Below, piece after piece: positions 32,783-42,412 of a stretch of 64,000 bases of DNA. The position numbers were made by a program, and so were the translations under genes. The notes under the pieces are model-generated. The model did no database searches. It worked only from the letters and a program-made list of their open reading frames with translations, and was not told the origin of the DNA. Every line of letters begins with the position of its first letter. Position 1 is the first letter of the stretch. Origin of the DNA: Trichomonas vaginalis G3 (taxonomy: Eukaryota; Parabasalia; Trichomonadida; Trichomonadidae); the NCBI RefSeq assembly GCF_026262505.1, contig NC_067207.1, forward strand, positions 690,252 to 754,251, in the 5' to 3' direction.

Positions 32783-33442
32783 TTAAAGAGTAATTTCTCT
32801 CTGCTTCGTTTCTTTGTATTTTTTGGTATTTGTTGGTCTTTCATCGTATTGATCGTTTAAATCGTCTTCGTATTTATGTTTTGCGCCTTTCTTGGCTTTC
32901 TGGTGTCTTGTATACAGTTTGTATACAATATAACCAGCTACAGCAACACCCATGAAAATTAATGCGCTTGGAGTGTTATATGTTGGGGCATTCGGATCGT
33001 AAACCTGAACAAGGATTGGAAGACTCCATTTCCTTCGATCGTTTGATACTTGGATATAGATTTCTCCAATCTGTAAAGCAGGGGATTGGCATTTGATGCT
33101 ATTATTAAGTCCAATAATGCCATGTTTAACAATTGAGCCGAATTTGCAGTATACGGTATGATTTATTTTAGGTTCAACGAATAATAATACATCTGTTTTT
33201 TCATTTGCTGCGAGTTTCTTTGGATAAATACTGGAAATACTAAACTCATTGTATTGTATGCCTGCCCCTGATTCTGGGCCAAGATCTTCCATCTCTTGCT
33301 CGATCATTAATTTCGACATTTGCTCATTCATCTGTTTGATTTTTATTCGCATATCCTCTTCACGTTTCTTAAACTCTTCTCGTGGATCAGAGTAGGTTTC
33401 ACTAACTGTGACAATTTTAAACGAAATTAAGTACAAAAACAT
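32783..33442 (-). CDS. single-pass membrane protein with IPT/TIG-like domain, 219 aa
   Basis: The N-terminal hydrophobic stretch (MFLYLISFKIVTVS) looks like a short signal peptide. A charged coiled coil (about 19-53) follows. Next comes a beta-sandwich of about 67-149 with the IPT pattern: FSISSIYP, TVYCKFGS, SIKCQSP, then an SNDRRKW turn and a final strand ILVQVYD. A transmembrane helix lies at about 159-177 (SALIFMGVAVAGYIVYKLY), then a Lys-rich cytosolic tail. IPT/TIG domains mediate protein binding at surfaces. The TCACTTTTAGC motif in the neighbouring repeat lies upstream in the right direction, so the inverted repeat may supply this gene's promoter. Confidence 0.7.
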   Translation of the reverse strand: MFLYLISFKIVTVSETYSDPREEFKKREEDMRIKIKQMNEQMSKLMIEQEMEDLGPESGAGIQYNEFSISSIYPKKLAANEKTDVLLFVEPKINHTVYCKFGSIVKHGIIGLNNSIKCQSPALQIGEIYIQVSNDRRKWSLPILVQVYDPNAPTYNTPSALIFMGVAVAGYIVYKLYTRHQKAKKGAKHKYEDDLNDQYDERPTNTKKYKETKQREITL

Positions 33443-33483
33443 GAAATCTCAAAAAAAATTGTCAATTTTTCTATCAGTATAAA

Positions 33484-34029
33484 TTGGCAAATCCAAATTT
33501 TAGCTAAAAGTGACAGGGGGAAAAAACGTTTAGTATTAAAAAAAAAGACCGATGAGAGCTTCGTTCGAAATATAGAGGGAACTGAGAATGCGCAACCATT
33601 CTCAGGGAATATTGGATGCTATTCCCGTTCCCTCTGTATGGAAAATTGAGGTTTTCAAAGGGAGTTAAAATAATATCAAATTTATACTAATTTACTTCAA
33701 AATACAAAAGTATTTGACAGCTAAAATTAGTTGCTTTAGCAAGCCTATCAATACCCTTTTACGATTATTGTTACTTTTTCGAAATAAAAGTAAAAACAAA
33801 TTTATACTAATTTACTTCAAAATACAAAAGTATTTGACAGCTAAAATTAGTTGCTTTAGCAAGCCTATCAATACCCTTTTACGATTATTGTTACTTTTTC
33901 GAAATAAAAGTAAAAACAAATTTATACTAATTTACTTCAAAATACAAAAGTATTTGACAGCTAAAATTAGTTACTTTAGCAAGCCTATCAATACCCTTTT
34001 ACGATTATTGCTACTTTTTCGAAATAAAA
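33484..34029. repeat. right copy of the long inverted repeat with three 120-bp units
   Basis: Inverted relative to 2913-3329. Three tandem units of exactly 120 bp end the block (repeat starts near 33661, 33781 and 33901), against two units on the left. As 120 is divisible by three, one frame stays open through all units, which makes a false protein-like frame (SKPINTLLRLLLLF repeated). The hairpin and the TCACTTTTAGC motif are at the inner side, as in the left copy. Confidence 0.88.
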
Positions 34030-34129
34030 TAAATTTATTATCAAAAACCTTTTTTTTCTTAGTAAAAATAAACGAAATTTTTTACCTTATGAACTTTTGA
34101 TGGAAATATGCAAATTTAAAATAATAAAG

Positions 34130-34262
34130 AAAGCCGCGAGCGAAGCGATCGGCTTAGTTCGAAGATTTTGATTCAAATCTTTGCTGATCTGTAATTCGCG
34201 GAAGCCGCGAGCGAATCGAGCGGCTTAGGTCTAAGATTTTGATTCAAATCTTTGCTTATATT
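34130..34262. repeat. two direct repeats of 71 bp with CG-rich hairpins
   Basis: AAGCCGCGAGCGAA at 34131 recurs at 34202, each followed by CGGCTTAG, a spacer and GATTTTGATTCAAATCTTTGCT. AAGCCG...CGGCTT makes a stem in each unit, and GATTTGAATCAAAATC-like halves make a second small stem. CpG content is far above the surroundings. Confidence 0.75.
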
Positions 34263-34325
34263 CCTTAAATTCTTTATGAAACTCGCAACAGTTCCATAAA
34301 AAATTTTAAATTCTAAACTGTCGAA

Positions 34326-34395
34326 ATTACCGATCGGTAATCACACCCTTCACGGGCGTGTCACTTTTTACAAGTGTGTCACTTTTAGCTAAAAT
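34326..34395. repeat. 16-bp perfect palindrome beside an ACGGGCGTG motif
   Basis: ATTACCGATCGGTAAT at 34326-34341 is a perfect palindrome. Just right of it are CACGGGCGTGTCAC, the reverse of the ACGCCCGT motif found before the beta-helix genes, and two GTGTCACTTTT motifs. It could be a regulatory site, but no gene follows closely. Confidence 0.5.
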
Positions 34396-34686
34396 TACCC
34401 CTACTCGATACAACAATTGTATGCATTAAAACAATTGATACAATATAGTCATTTTTTATTGTCAAAGCAAATGATATCATTTTATATAAATTTGATGAAG
34501 TAATATGAATTTTAATAATATGAATTTTAATCAACACTCATATTTATAATATCAAAACTGGTTAAAGATCAATAGAAATATGATTTAGGTTACAATCATG
34601 GTTTTGAATTCATAAAATTTTGGAATTCCTCATTTGAAGGTATTGGAATTCCCAAATTGGGGAATTTTCCCGCATTTATTTGTTCA
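34396..34686. other. AT-rich spacer
   Basis: No gene or repeat recognised. A local set of GGAATTC/GAATTCC half palindromes lies near 34620-34670. Confidence 0.35.
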
Positions 34687-36936
34687 TTAAGGATACCCTT
34701 ACGTGTCAGATTTTTTGCGCATACGAAGAAGTCATGCTAGACATGAGCTATAAACCTGAAATTTTAGCAACATATTTAAAACTTTTTAAACTACAATACA
34801 CTTTAATATTCAAGAACAAAAATATTCTTTTTAGAAATTACATAATTATTTTATGTGAAATCTATATAAAAACATATTTTGCGAGCGTAACTTTTTTCTT
34901 TATAAGCACCTTATATGACTGATAAACTGTGAAGGCACATAATTGTTAATTCATAGAGTTGATATGTTTCCAAAATTGAGAGGAAATTTGAAAATTGAAT
35001 ACCCTTTCAATTCAATTTTCAAAAGATATCAGCTCCTTCAATAATTGAAGGACGATTTTGATCATTTGCTCTTAAAACAAGTATGCCATGGAGAAAAAAG
35101 TTACGCTCGCAAATCTGAAATATAACTATCATATAAAAAAATTAAATTTCTAATTTTTTACTCTATAGATATTATTGGCCACTTGTGTAATGCATAAAAG
35201 TTTATGTCATATGCATACATTTGGAAGTATGGGAGACGAGGGAAATTACTTCTATGAGGCACTAGGATTTTTAAAAATTTCTCTATCGGACTCACCATTC
35301 AATTTCTCGAAAATTAAAAAAAATCAATAATAGCTAAAATGTATTATGCATAACAAATTTTAATGTTACACGGTATTTTTTGAACTTCATGACATGAATT
35401 TTCTTTATATTATTTTTTTTTTGGATTTTCTATGATTTATGCGATAGGCTGGAACAACATTGTAAGTGCAATGATATCATTTATAGAGAAATCTAAAACT
35501 TCAGCATTCAGAACTCGCAACCACAAAAATATTCATTTGCTAAGTAAGTAAAGTTGATTAAGTTCGACACTTAGCTTTTATACGTAAAACCAAGTGTGTA
35601 TTGTTATTTCTTGTTAAATTATTGAGAAAAAAATAAATTGTAAGAGAAACGATACTGATTATTGAAATAATATTGAGGGTAGCTGCAGATTTCTTCATTA
35701 ACATGCCGGAAATTTGTTAATCTTGGTTTTCTATCATAAAATCTGTCGAAGAATCTAAAAACGGAGATATGAAATAGAGATCATGTAAATCTAGAGTATC
35801 CTGTCAGAAAAATAGACTAAGCATGTAACCCTTTTTTGGTCATAAACATTAAATTTAAACGAGCACTTTTTGTCAGAATTTATTCTTTTACAAAGACAGA
35901 AGATTTTAGTATTATTTAATATTAGTGCTGTAGCAAAATTCAAAAAACGGTGAAAATTCAGTGAATTTGTGAATTCACATTTTTTTTCGACATTTTTCTT
36001 GATATATCCATGCACATTAAGAACACAGCTTTGATACGCTTAAAAAAGCATATTTCATATGAAATTGTTAAAGAAATAAACAAATTATATAAAAATTGCA
36101 CTTATGGGCAGTTTAGATATATAATTTATATATAACATATATACAAATCCATAGACAAAGTGCAATAACTACAATGTTGTAGAAAATTACAGCAGAAATA
36201 CTGACTTTTTGAAGGATAATAAGAATTCTTCTAAATGTTGTATTTTATAATTTGATTGATTTTTTTACTATTTCATTAATCTTTTATGAATAATAATTAT
36301 TTTTAATATATGTGCTATTAAAATTTCAAATTTTGACTAATATATCTAAGTTATCTGAACGAAACATTTAGAAAATATCATACTTACATTGAAATAGCAA
36401 GTAGAGCATATTAATAGCAAGTTTCTTGGCTTTATATCTATCATCTATTGTTGTTTGATCAAACAAAATTCACTCTATTATATGGTGTCAATTAATTAAA
36501 ACAATTTTTAATAGTTATTTATTTAGTGCGAATAAGTGCAAACTCATAAATGAATAACTTAATAGTAGAAATGAATTATCTGATATAAATCTCACATTTT
36601 GTCCATCAGAAATACTTTAATTGCATACGCATAACTATTAGTAATACGTCTGGAGTGTCAATTAATAACAATCCCACAACAAGTAAAATTCAGATTTTTA
36701 TTAAACTTATTTTTTCCTAAAAGTTTTCTCAAATTACTATATATACATATGTGGATAAAATAATAGTAATATTGTAAAAAATTAGATAATTTTTTTTATT
36801 TGAGAACCTCTCAAAAGTTCATTCAATTTATCAATTGTTTCAGTTTGATGTATATTCATTTCTGGAGCCTAAAACTTTAGCAATCATGACAATATCATAT
36901 TCTCTTTCTAACTACGCAATGTAAGGGTATCCTTAA
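34687..36936. mobile_element. candidate TTAA-type DNA transposon, non-autonomous, 2.2 kb
   Basis: A perfect inverted pair closes this interval: TTAAGGATACCCTTAC (34687-34702) and GTAAGGGTATCCTTAA (36921-36936). If the outer TTAA is the target duplication, the terminal repeat is 12 bp (GGATACCCTTAC), similar in style to piggyBac-like elements, which insert at TTAA. The interior is AT-rich, has no transposase frame, and carries another small inverted-repeat element at 34878-35113. The right end falls exactly at the stop codon of a damaged minus-strand gene. The short repeat and the lack of an empty site keep this tentative. Confidence 0.5.
34878..35113. mobile_element. small inverted-repeat element (MITE-like), 236 bp
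   Basis: Terminal inverted repeats of about 22 bp: TTTGCGAGCGTAACTTTTTT at the left (34878 on) and AAAAAAGTTACGCTCGCAAA at the right (to 35113). The inside has further short palindromes (GAAAATTGAA...TTCAATTTTC, CTTCAATAATTGAAG). No open frame. A convincing target duplication was not found. Confidence 0.65.
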
Positions 36937-37433
36937 GAATAAAAATACATTGAACATAAAACATCTCCAATTTGGTGATACTCGTCGGATCTAAAATGAT
37001 AATAATCAGCACCAACAATATCAAACATCTGTTTCCATCCATTCACTATCTTCGCATCGCAAATATCAAAAATAAATGTCTGAGTTTTTCCTTCAACTTC
37101 TCTTGTTTTTATATGTCTTACTGAAATCATAGCTATGGTCTGGTTTAATGATTCGAGGAATTCCATTGAATCCTTATTTGAACGATCCACTGTGTAATTT
37201 GCTTGCATATAGCTATTGAAAAGCAAATTCATGATTAAATATCTATATCCTGGTGATGCTGCATCGACATATTTCTTGAACAAATTCTGTGCCATTTCAC
37301 TTGAATTCTGGGCTCTATCTCTAAAATGATTTGCAACAATTTCAGGCAAATTAATTGTAATAATAGGAATACCTTATCCTTCCTTTGGTATGTTTGGAGA
37401 ATTAACATTCCCTGCTTCAGTTTCGTTTGGCAT
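36933..37433 (-). pseudogene. unrecognised 166-codon gene with an in-frame stop
   Basis: From the ATG at 37431-37433 the frame reads MPNETEAGNVNSPNIPKEG, meets a TAA at 37374-37376 (codon 20), then continues in the same frame as GIPIITINLPEIVANHFRDR and on to CSMYFYS at the stop near 36933. The part after the stop looks like a genuine globular protein (aromatic- and Cys-containing, DIVGADYYHFRSDEYHQIG). Either the gene is dead, translation begins downstream, or a base is misread. Its stop codon coincides with the TTAA end of the candidate transposon to the left. The family was not recognised. Confidence 0.5.
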
Positions 37434-37625
37434 TATTTGAAATGTGATGTAAAAATATAATTCTTTATTTTCTCTCAAATAATTGTCCTCAAAATTTTAA
37501 AAATTTGCCACCATTGATTTCAGAGGAGTTCAAAATTTTTCATTGATTTTAAACATGTGTTAACCATTTTGTAACGTCTGTAATAAATTATAAATTAATT
37601 GGAAATACGTTGGAATCTGATTGTT

Positions 37626-37649
37626 TACGCCCGTAAAATATTTTTATCA
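37626..37649 (+). promoter_or_regulatory. conserved upstream motif of the beta-helix family (copy 1)
   Basis: ACGCCCGTAAAATATTTTT followed by ATCAT. The same motif precedes every beta-helix copy in the window at a similar distance (about 100-130 bp before the conserved SSWDxYF codons). The inner AAAATATTTT is self-complementary. It is probably a shared promoter element. Confidence 0.7.
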
Positions 37650-37752
37650 TTATAATTGGACAATATTAGTATAATTCATGCATGAATGAATTTTGTGATC
37701 CGAACGAAGAGAAGAGGAATCATCATTATCAGATAAATAAGCCAAAAATAAC

Positions 37753-38766
37753 TTGTCGATTGAGGTAGAAACTAAATATAATTTGGAAACTGCAACAAAA
37801 CTCAGCTGGGATAAATATTTTGGCAGTCAAGATAAATATGATAAGATACATAACGGAACTGCATTATTTGATAATAGTAGTTTTAACAATTATTATGTTT
37901 TTGATTGTTTTTTTGAAGATTGCAAAGAAACTGGAGCCATTTTCATTTTAATATCTAACACTATTTACGTATTACTTGAAGAAGCAGTATTTTATAACTG
38001 TAGTTCCGCATCGGATGGCGGATCTGTTTTCGTTGGCTGTCAAGAAGGACAGTTTGTTCAACATCGAACATGCTATTATAAATCAATAGCAGAATCACAA
38101 AATATGGCATTTAGTCAAGGCGTTAAACCTTCTCCATCCAACAAAAACTATGCGATTGAAGTTTCGGTTTTTAAATGCGGTGAAAATGAAGAAAAAGGAA
38201 GTGTAACATTTGTTATTGGAAGTGGTGATATTCATTTTGAGAATTGCAACATCACAAACAACAAATGTAAAGAATGTTCATCAATGTTTATTGTACTCTT
38301 GGGATGTTCAGGTTCATATAATTTCTCAACTTTCAGAGAAAACAATCAAACTAGCAGTCAATCATTTTGTTTTGGTACTTGGAATCCTTCATTAAACAAT
38401 ACATTTTCTTATTGCAATGTTATTGGAAATAAATGCGGAATTGATCGCCAAATTCTATTTGCCTGTAGCTGCAATACTACTATATATCATTGCATATTTA
38501 AAGATAACATTGCAACATACATGTTTTATGTAGAATATCAAGGTTCTACTTTGATTATTTCAGATACATATGTTGAATCAAATTCTACAACAGGATATGA
38601 TATCATATTTAATAATATAAAAGAATATAACAATTTTAATACTTTTATTCATTTATTTGATGCGGATTGTTCAATAAATTCTGAAAAAAATATAACCTTT
38701 TATATATCATTTCTTTCAAAATTTGCAAAAACAGCCTCTGCAGGATTAGTTCCATCAAAAAAATAA
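37753..38766 (+). CDS. Cys-rich beta-helix (Pmp-like) family protein, copy 1
   Basis: About 337 aa of short beta-strand repeats with many Cys and Asn. GGSV and FxxN tetrapeptides (FREN, FKDN) are like those of chlamydial polymorphic membrane proteins, a family reported as expanded in trichomonads. Segments in order: LSWDKYFGSQ, NNYYVFDCFFEDCKETGAI, GGSVFVGC, GQFVQHRTCYY, VFKCGENEEKGS, NNKCKECSS, GSYNFSTFREN, FSYCNVIGNKC, IYHCIFKDN, LIISDTYVESNS and a C-terminal FAKTASAGLVPSKK. No membrane helix. The start is unclear: an upstream ATG at about 37683 (MNEFCDPNEEKRNHHY) is in another frame and ends, so the true 5' end may be damaged. The range given is the open frame; its first codon is TTG. Confidence 0.7.
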   Translation: MSIEVETKYNLETATKLSWDKYFGSQDKYDKIHNGTALFDNSSFNNYYVFDCFFEDCKETGAIFILISNTIYVLLEEAVFYNCSSASDGGSVFVGCQEGQFVQHRTCYYKSIAESQNMAFSQGVKPSPSNKNYAIEVSVFKCGENEEKGSVTFVIGSGDIHFENCNITNNKCKECSSMFIVLLGCSGSYNFSTFRENNQTSSQSFCFGTWNPSLNNTFSYCNVIGNKCGIDRQILFACSCNTTIYHCIFKDNIATYMFYVEYQGSTLIISDTYVESNSTTGYDIIFNNIKEYNNFNTFIHLFDADCSINSEKNITFYISFLSKFAKTASAGLVPSKK

Positions 38767-38964
38767 AAATTAATGTCCTCATATAGAATTTAGAATACAT
38801 TTTATGGTCGGGGAGGATGAACTAATGATTTGAAAATGGAATGAATTCATAAAGACAGAAAAATTTCAATTAATAATATATTTGATTCAAACGCTGTTCG
38901 GCTTTAAAACACTTTAAACTTTCCTTTTTAAAAATGTAGAAATCAAGATTCTCCGCGGATTGTT

Positions 38965-39095
38965 TGCGCCGATAATATTTTTATCCGTACAAATTATCAA
39001 TGAATGAGACTTGTGTGGCAGAAAGAAAATAAGATAAATAAACTTATTAACTTTTCAAATGATATGGAAAAACAGTGTAAATTTGAAAGCTGCAA
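38965..39095 (+). pseudogene. 5' stub of a beta-helix family gene (copy 2)
   Basis: A worn copy of the upstream motif (GCGCCGATAATATTTTTATC) is followed by sequence matching the family 5' region up to AATTTGAAAGCTGCAAG. There it breaks abruptly into reverse-oriented CFAP58 sequence. The rest of the gene is gone. Confidence 0.6.
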
Positions 39096-39490
39096 GACGT
39101 TCCATAAGTTTGTTTCGGAGTTCTTGTGTCATCTTAAGGAGATTAAGAAGTTCTGGATTCGATGCTTCTAAGAAAAGCCATCTGTGGATGTTCATCGGTG
39201 TTTCGATTTGATTCCTTTCTCAAGATTTCGACATTCCGTTCGTAAATAAACGGAATGTTTCGATTTGTCCATCAATTTCTTCTGTTTTTCAACTTCGGAC
39301 AACAATGTTTTCTTCAATTCGTCGACTTCATGGCATTTCTGTGTGAATGTTGCTGATTCTGATTTAAGACGACCTTCAATCAAAACAATCTTCTCTTTTA
39401 ATAGGTCTAATGAATAAATTCTGTCACGAACTTAGTAATATGGTGAATGCTATTGATTCAAAATATTTGAATGCATCAACAATTTCATGA
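39094..39490 (-). pseudogene. CFAP58 fragment, diverged and internally deleted
   Basis: Reverse-strand sequence matches the inner part of the 365-aa CFAP58-like copies at 42794 and beyond (ASNPELLNLLKM, then KSKHSVYLRTECRNLEKG, SESATFTQKCHEVDELKK). About 45 bp are missing around 39210 and several small changes break the frame. It extends to the same AT-rich 5' region as the array copies (near 39420-39490), so it shares their origin but split off before the array amplified. Confidence 0.75.
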
Positions 39491-39649
39491 ATATATGGAA
39501 AAATCAAATGATCTGAAATTTGAAATTACCTCTCTTTATGAGTAATTAAGAATAATAATAATTGAGATGATTATATTTATATATATTTGTTAATTTTTCA
39601 ATAATTGACTATGTAATTGGGTATTTTTATTTGGATGAAATACAATTTA

Positions 39650-39727
39650 AGGTTGCGCTTACGCCCATCTGACTTTTATTCAAATTTCTGATAACTGGCG
39701 TGAAGCGTCATTGTAAATTAACCTTAA
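39650..39727. repeat. imperfect foldback
   Basis: AAGGTTGCGCTTACGCC at the left pairs imperfectly with GGCGTGAAGCG...TTAACCTT at the right. The right arm includes TAAATTAACCTTAAA, whose reverse occurs inside the unit-1 insertion at about 44490. Confidence 0.5.
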
Positions 39728-39797
39728 AATTCTGAATTGAAGGCCGTGTCATAGGGACGTAAGTACACTCTTAAAATCTTTTTGTTTATGATAGTTC

Positions 39798-39821
39798 ACG
39801 CCCGTAAAATATTTTTACCAT
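39798..39821 (+). promoter_or_regulatory. conserved upstream motif of the beta-helix family (copy 3)
   Basis: ACGCCCGTAAAATATTTTT followed by ACCAT, about 60 bp before the first family ATG (GAATGAACTTTATGATACAG). Confidence 0.7.
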
Positions 39822-39859
39822 TAACATGCGACAAAATTCAGACAAGTCTTACAGGAATG

Positions 39860-40934
39860 AACTTTATGATACAGAGCAAAGAGAAGAATAACTCTCATTG
39901 TGAGATGATTAAACCTAACGAAAATGATATGTGTAGAAACACAGATTAAATTTGAAAAATGCCAGAAAGTTCAGCTGGGATGAATATTTTGATAATCAAC
40001 TAAAATATGATAAAATCCAAAATAGCAGCTCATTATTTGATGAAACTAGTTCTAACAATTATTACGTTTTTGTTTGTTTCTTTAAAGAATGCAAAGAAAC
40101 CGGCGCAATTTACGTTCAAAGAGAAAACGAAGTATTCACATTACTTGAGCAAGCATGATTTTATAATTGCAGTTCCACCACAGAAGATGGTGGTGGATCC
40201 GTTTACTTTAGCTGCTATCAAGAAGGGCAGTTTGTTCAGCATCAAACTTGTTATTATGCATCAGTAGCTAATCAAGCAATGACATTTCATCATAATGTTA
40301 GAGATACTCCTACTGATAAAAACCATGCATTTGATGTTTCAGTTTTTAGATGCGGAGAAAATGAAGAAAAAGGAAGTAAAACATTTTTATTGCATCTGGT
40401 GATATACGATTTGAGAATAGCAACATCACAAACAATAAATGCCAACAATATTCATCAAGCTTTATTGTCATCGGAAGAGGTTGGAGTACATGTAATTTCT
40501 CAATATTCAGAGATAATAACCAAACCCAAAGTATTTCATTACAATTTTTAGTTGGTGAATATAATTTAAACCAAATAGTGTCTTATTGCAAGGTTATTGG
40601 AAATAAATACGGAACAGACAATGAACAAGTTCTATTTTACTGTTGGAATTCAGTTTATATCGATCATTGCATATTTTTAAATAATTCTGCGAAGTACATG
40701 TTTCAGCAATATTATACAGCAGCCGTTTTGACTATTTCAGATTCATATATTGACTCAAATTCAACAACAGGAAGTGGAACTGTTAAATTTGAGAATCTAA
40801 AAAGAAATTACGATTTTGATTCCTTTTCCAATTTATACAAAGGAGAATGTTTAGTTGATTCAAAAATAGCCTCATATAGGTTGATTTTAATTTGTAAATT
40901 TGCAAAATGTTCAACACTTCAATTGTTTTCATGA
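39860..40934 (+). pseudogene. beta-helix family gene, broken (copy 3)
   Basis: Full-length family similarity, but it is spread over several frames (39952-40158, 40279-40551, 40578-40934) with stops between. Recognisable blocks are FSWDEYF, NNYYVFVCFFKECKETGAI, VFRCGENEEKGS, MSYCKVIGNKYG, TISDSYIDSNSTTGSG. The C-terminal AGLVPSKK end is changed. About three to four breaks, so it is dead as one protein. Confidence 0.8.
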
Positions 40935-41286
40935 AAAAAAGTAAAATTCAGCGAGTTTATTTTATGGTCTATTTGCATTTAAATCTTCGTGTTCATATGT
41001 TGAATAAAATTCGACATCACAACTAAGAATATCACAATATCAAATTCATCGTTGCTATTGAATTTTATATCTCAACTAGCAGGATGTATTGTACATGTAA
41101 TTTTTTAATTCAGAAAAAAAAATTATACATCCACAGTGATACTCGTATATATAAATAGAAAATTGGCACCGAATAAAAACAGATCACAACGAATGGAGAA
41201 AATTTTAGGGACTACAAATTTTATCCACATGAAGAAAAAAATTTCGATTCCAATAATTTTGAAGTGAAAAAAGAATTGTAATTTTC
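40935..41286. other. AT-rich spacer between family copies 3 and 4
   Basis: 352 bp without a coding frame or a recognised repeat. Confidence 0.4.
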
Positions 41287-41310
41287 ACGCCCGTAAAATA
41301 TTTTTGCCAT
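41287..41310 (+). promoter_or_regulatory. conserved upstream motif of the beta-helix family (copy 4)
   Basis: ACGCCCGTAAAATATTTTT followed by GCCAT, upstream of the intact gene at 41418. Confidence 0.7.
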
Positions 41311-41417
41311 ATAATGTGACAAAAAATATGCAATTTGTGCTGAATGAATTTAATGATACAGAACAAATAGATTAAGGATAGCCATTATCAGTTTCCATAT
41401 ATCAATTCCGTGCAAAT

Positions 41418-42407
41418 TTGCAAACTGCAAGAAAACTCAGTTGGAATGAATATTTTGGCCATCTAGATAAATATGATAAGATACATAACGGGACTGCACT
41501 ATTTGATAATGGCAGTCTTAACAATTATTACGTTTTTATTTGTTTCTTTGAAGAATGTAAAGAAACAGGTGCCATTTACATTGAAAGAACAAATACTGTT
41601 TATGCATTGATTGAAGATACAGTATTTTATAATTGTTGTACCACATCAACATATGGTGGTGGATCTGTTATGTATTTCTGCCGAGAAGACGGACAATTTG
41701 TTCAGCACCGAACTTGTTATTACAAATCAATAGCACATGAAAATATGGCGTTTGTTCAAGGTGTCAAATCTTCTCCTTCTAATAAAAACTACGCGTTTGA
41801 TGTTTCAGTTTTTAAATGTGGAGCAAATGAAAGAGATATTATAGATTGTATATTTGTTATTGCATTCGGAGATATCCATTTTGAGAATAACAACATTACA
41901 AACAATTATTGCATTACTTGCTCTTCACATTTCGATAGACTTGAAGGTGGCTCAGGTACATTCAATTTCTCAACATTCAGAGAAAACAATCAAACTAACA
42001 GGATGTCACTTTATTTTTGTTCTTACAATAGTTCATTCACTCATACAATTTCTTATTGCAATGTTATTGGAAATATATGTGAAACAGACATATACGATGT
42101 TCTGTTTAGTTGTGGACTTACAACTTATGTTGATCACTGCATAATTAAAAATAACATTGCAAAACATATATTTGAAGTTGATGGAACCTTGACTATTTCA
42201 GAATCATATGTTGATTCAAATTCAACATCTGGAGATGGTAGTATTATATTTAATAATCTAACTATAAACTACAATTTTAACACTTTTCATCATTTATTTA
42301 ATGAAAATTGTTCAATAAATTCTGGAAAAATTATTACTTTAAATTTTTCATTTCTTTCTCCATTTGCAAAAACTGCTTCTGCAGGATTAGTTCCATCAAA
42401 AAAGTAA
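41418..42407 (+). CDS. Cys-rich beta-helix (Pmp-like) family protein, copy 4
   Basis: A 329-aa open frame co-linear with copy 1: LSWNEYFGHLDKYDK, NNYYVFICFFEECKETGAIYI, GGGSVMYFC, GQFVQHRTCYY, VFKCGANER, GTFNFSTFREN, ISYCNVIGNIC, TISESYVDSNSTSGDG and the family end FAKTASAGLVPSKK with TAA overlapping TAAA. Repeating strand-turn units with Cys, Asn and aromatic ladders suggest a secreted or surface right-handed beta helix. No signal peptide or anchor is visible in this frame, and the first codon is not ATG, so the annotated start is a lower limit. It is the cleanest family member in the window. Confidence 0.72.
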   Translation: MQTARKLSWNEYFGHLDKYDKIHNGTALFDNGSLNNYYVFICFFEECKETGAIYIERTNTVYALIEDTVFYNCCTTSTYGGGSVMYFCREDGQFVQHRTCYYKSIAHENMAFVQGVKSSPSNKNYAFDVSVFKCGANERDIIDCIFVIAFGDIHFENNNITNNYCITCSSHFDRLEGGSGTFNFSTFRENNQTNRMSLYFCSYNSSFTHTISYCNVIGNICETDIYDVLFSCGLTTYVDHCIIKNNIAKHIFEVDGTLTISESYVDSNSTSGDGSIIFNNLTINYNFNTFHHLFNENCSINSGKIITLNFSFLSPFAKTASAGLVPSKK

Positions 42408-42412
42408 AAATT

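Noticed and set aside
2913-34029. A giant virus-like element bounded by the inverted repeats
   Set aside because: The interval is too long, contains ordinary host genes, and shows no capsid, integrase or polymerase gene and no target duplication.
33714-34100. 128-aa repeated protein
   Set aside because: The open frame is an artefact of a 120-bp tandem repeat whose length is divisible by three; it starts at TTG and has no upstream signal.
37683-37790. Spliceosomal intron joining the upstream ATG to the beta-helix body
   Set aside because: No GTATGT-like donor or ACTAACACACAG-like acceptor was found between the two frames.
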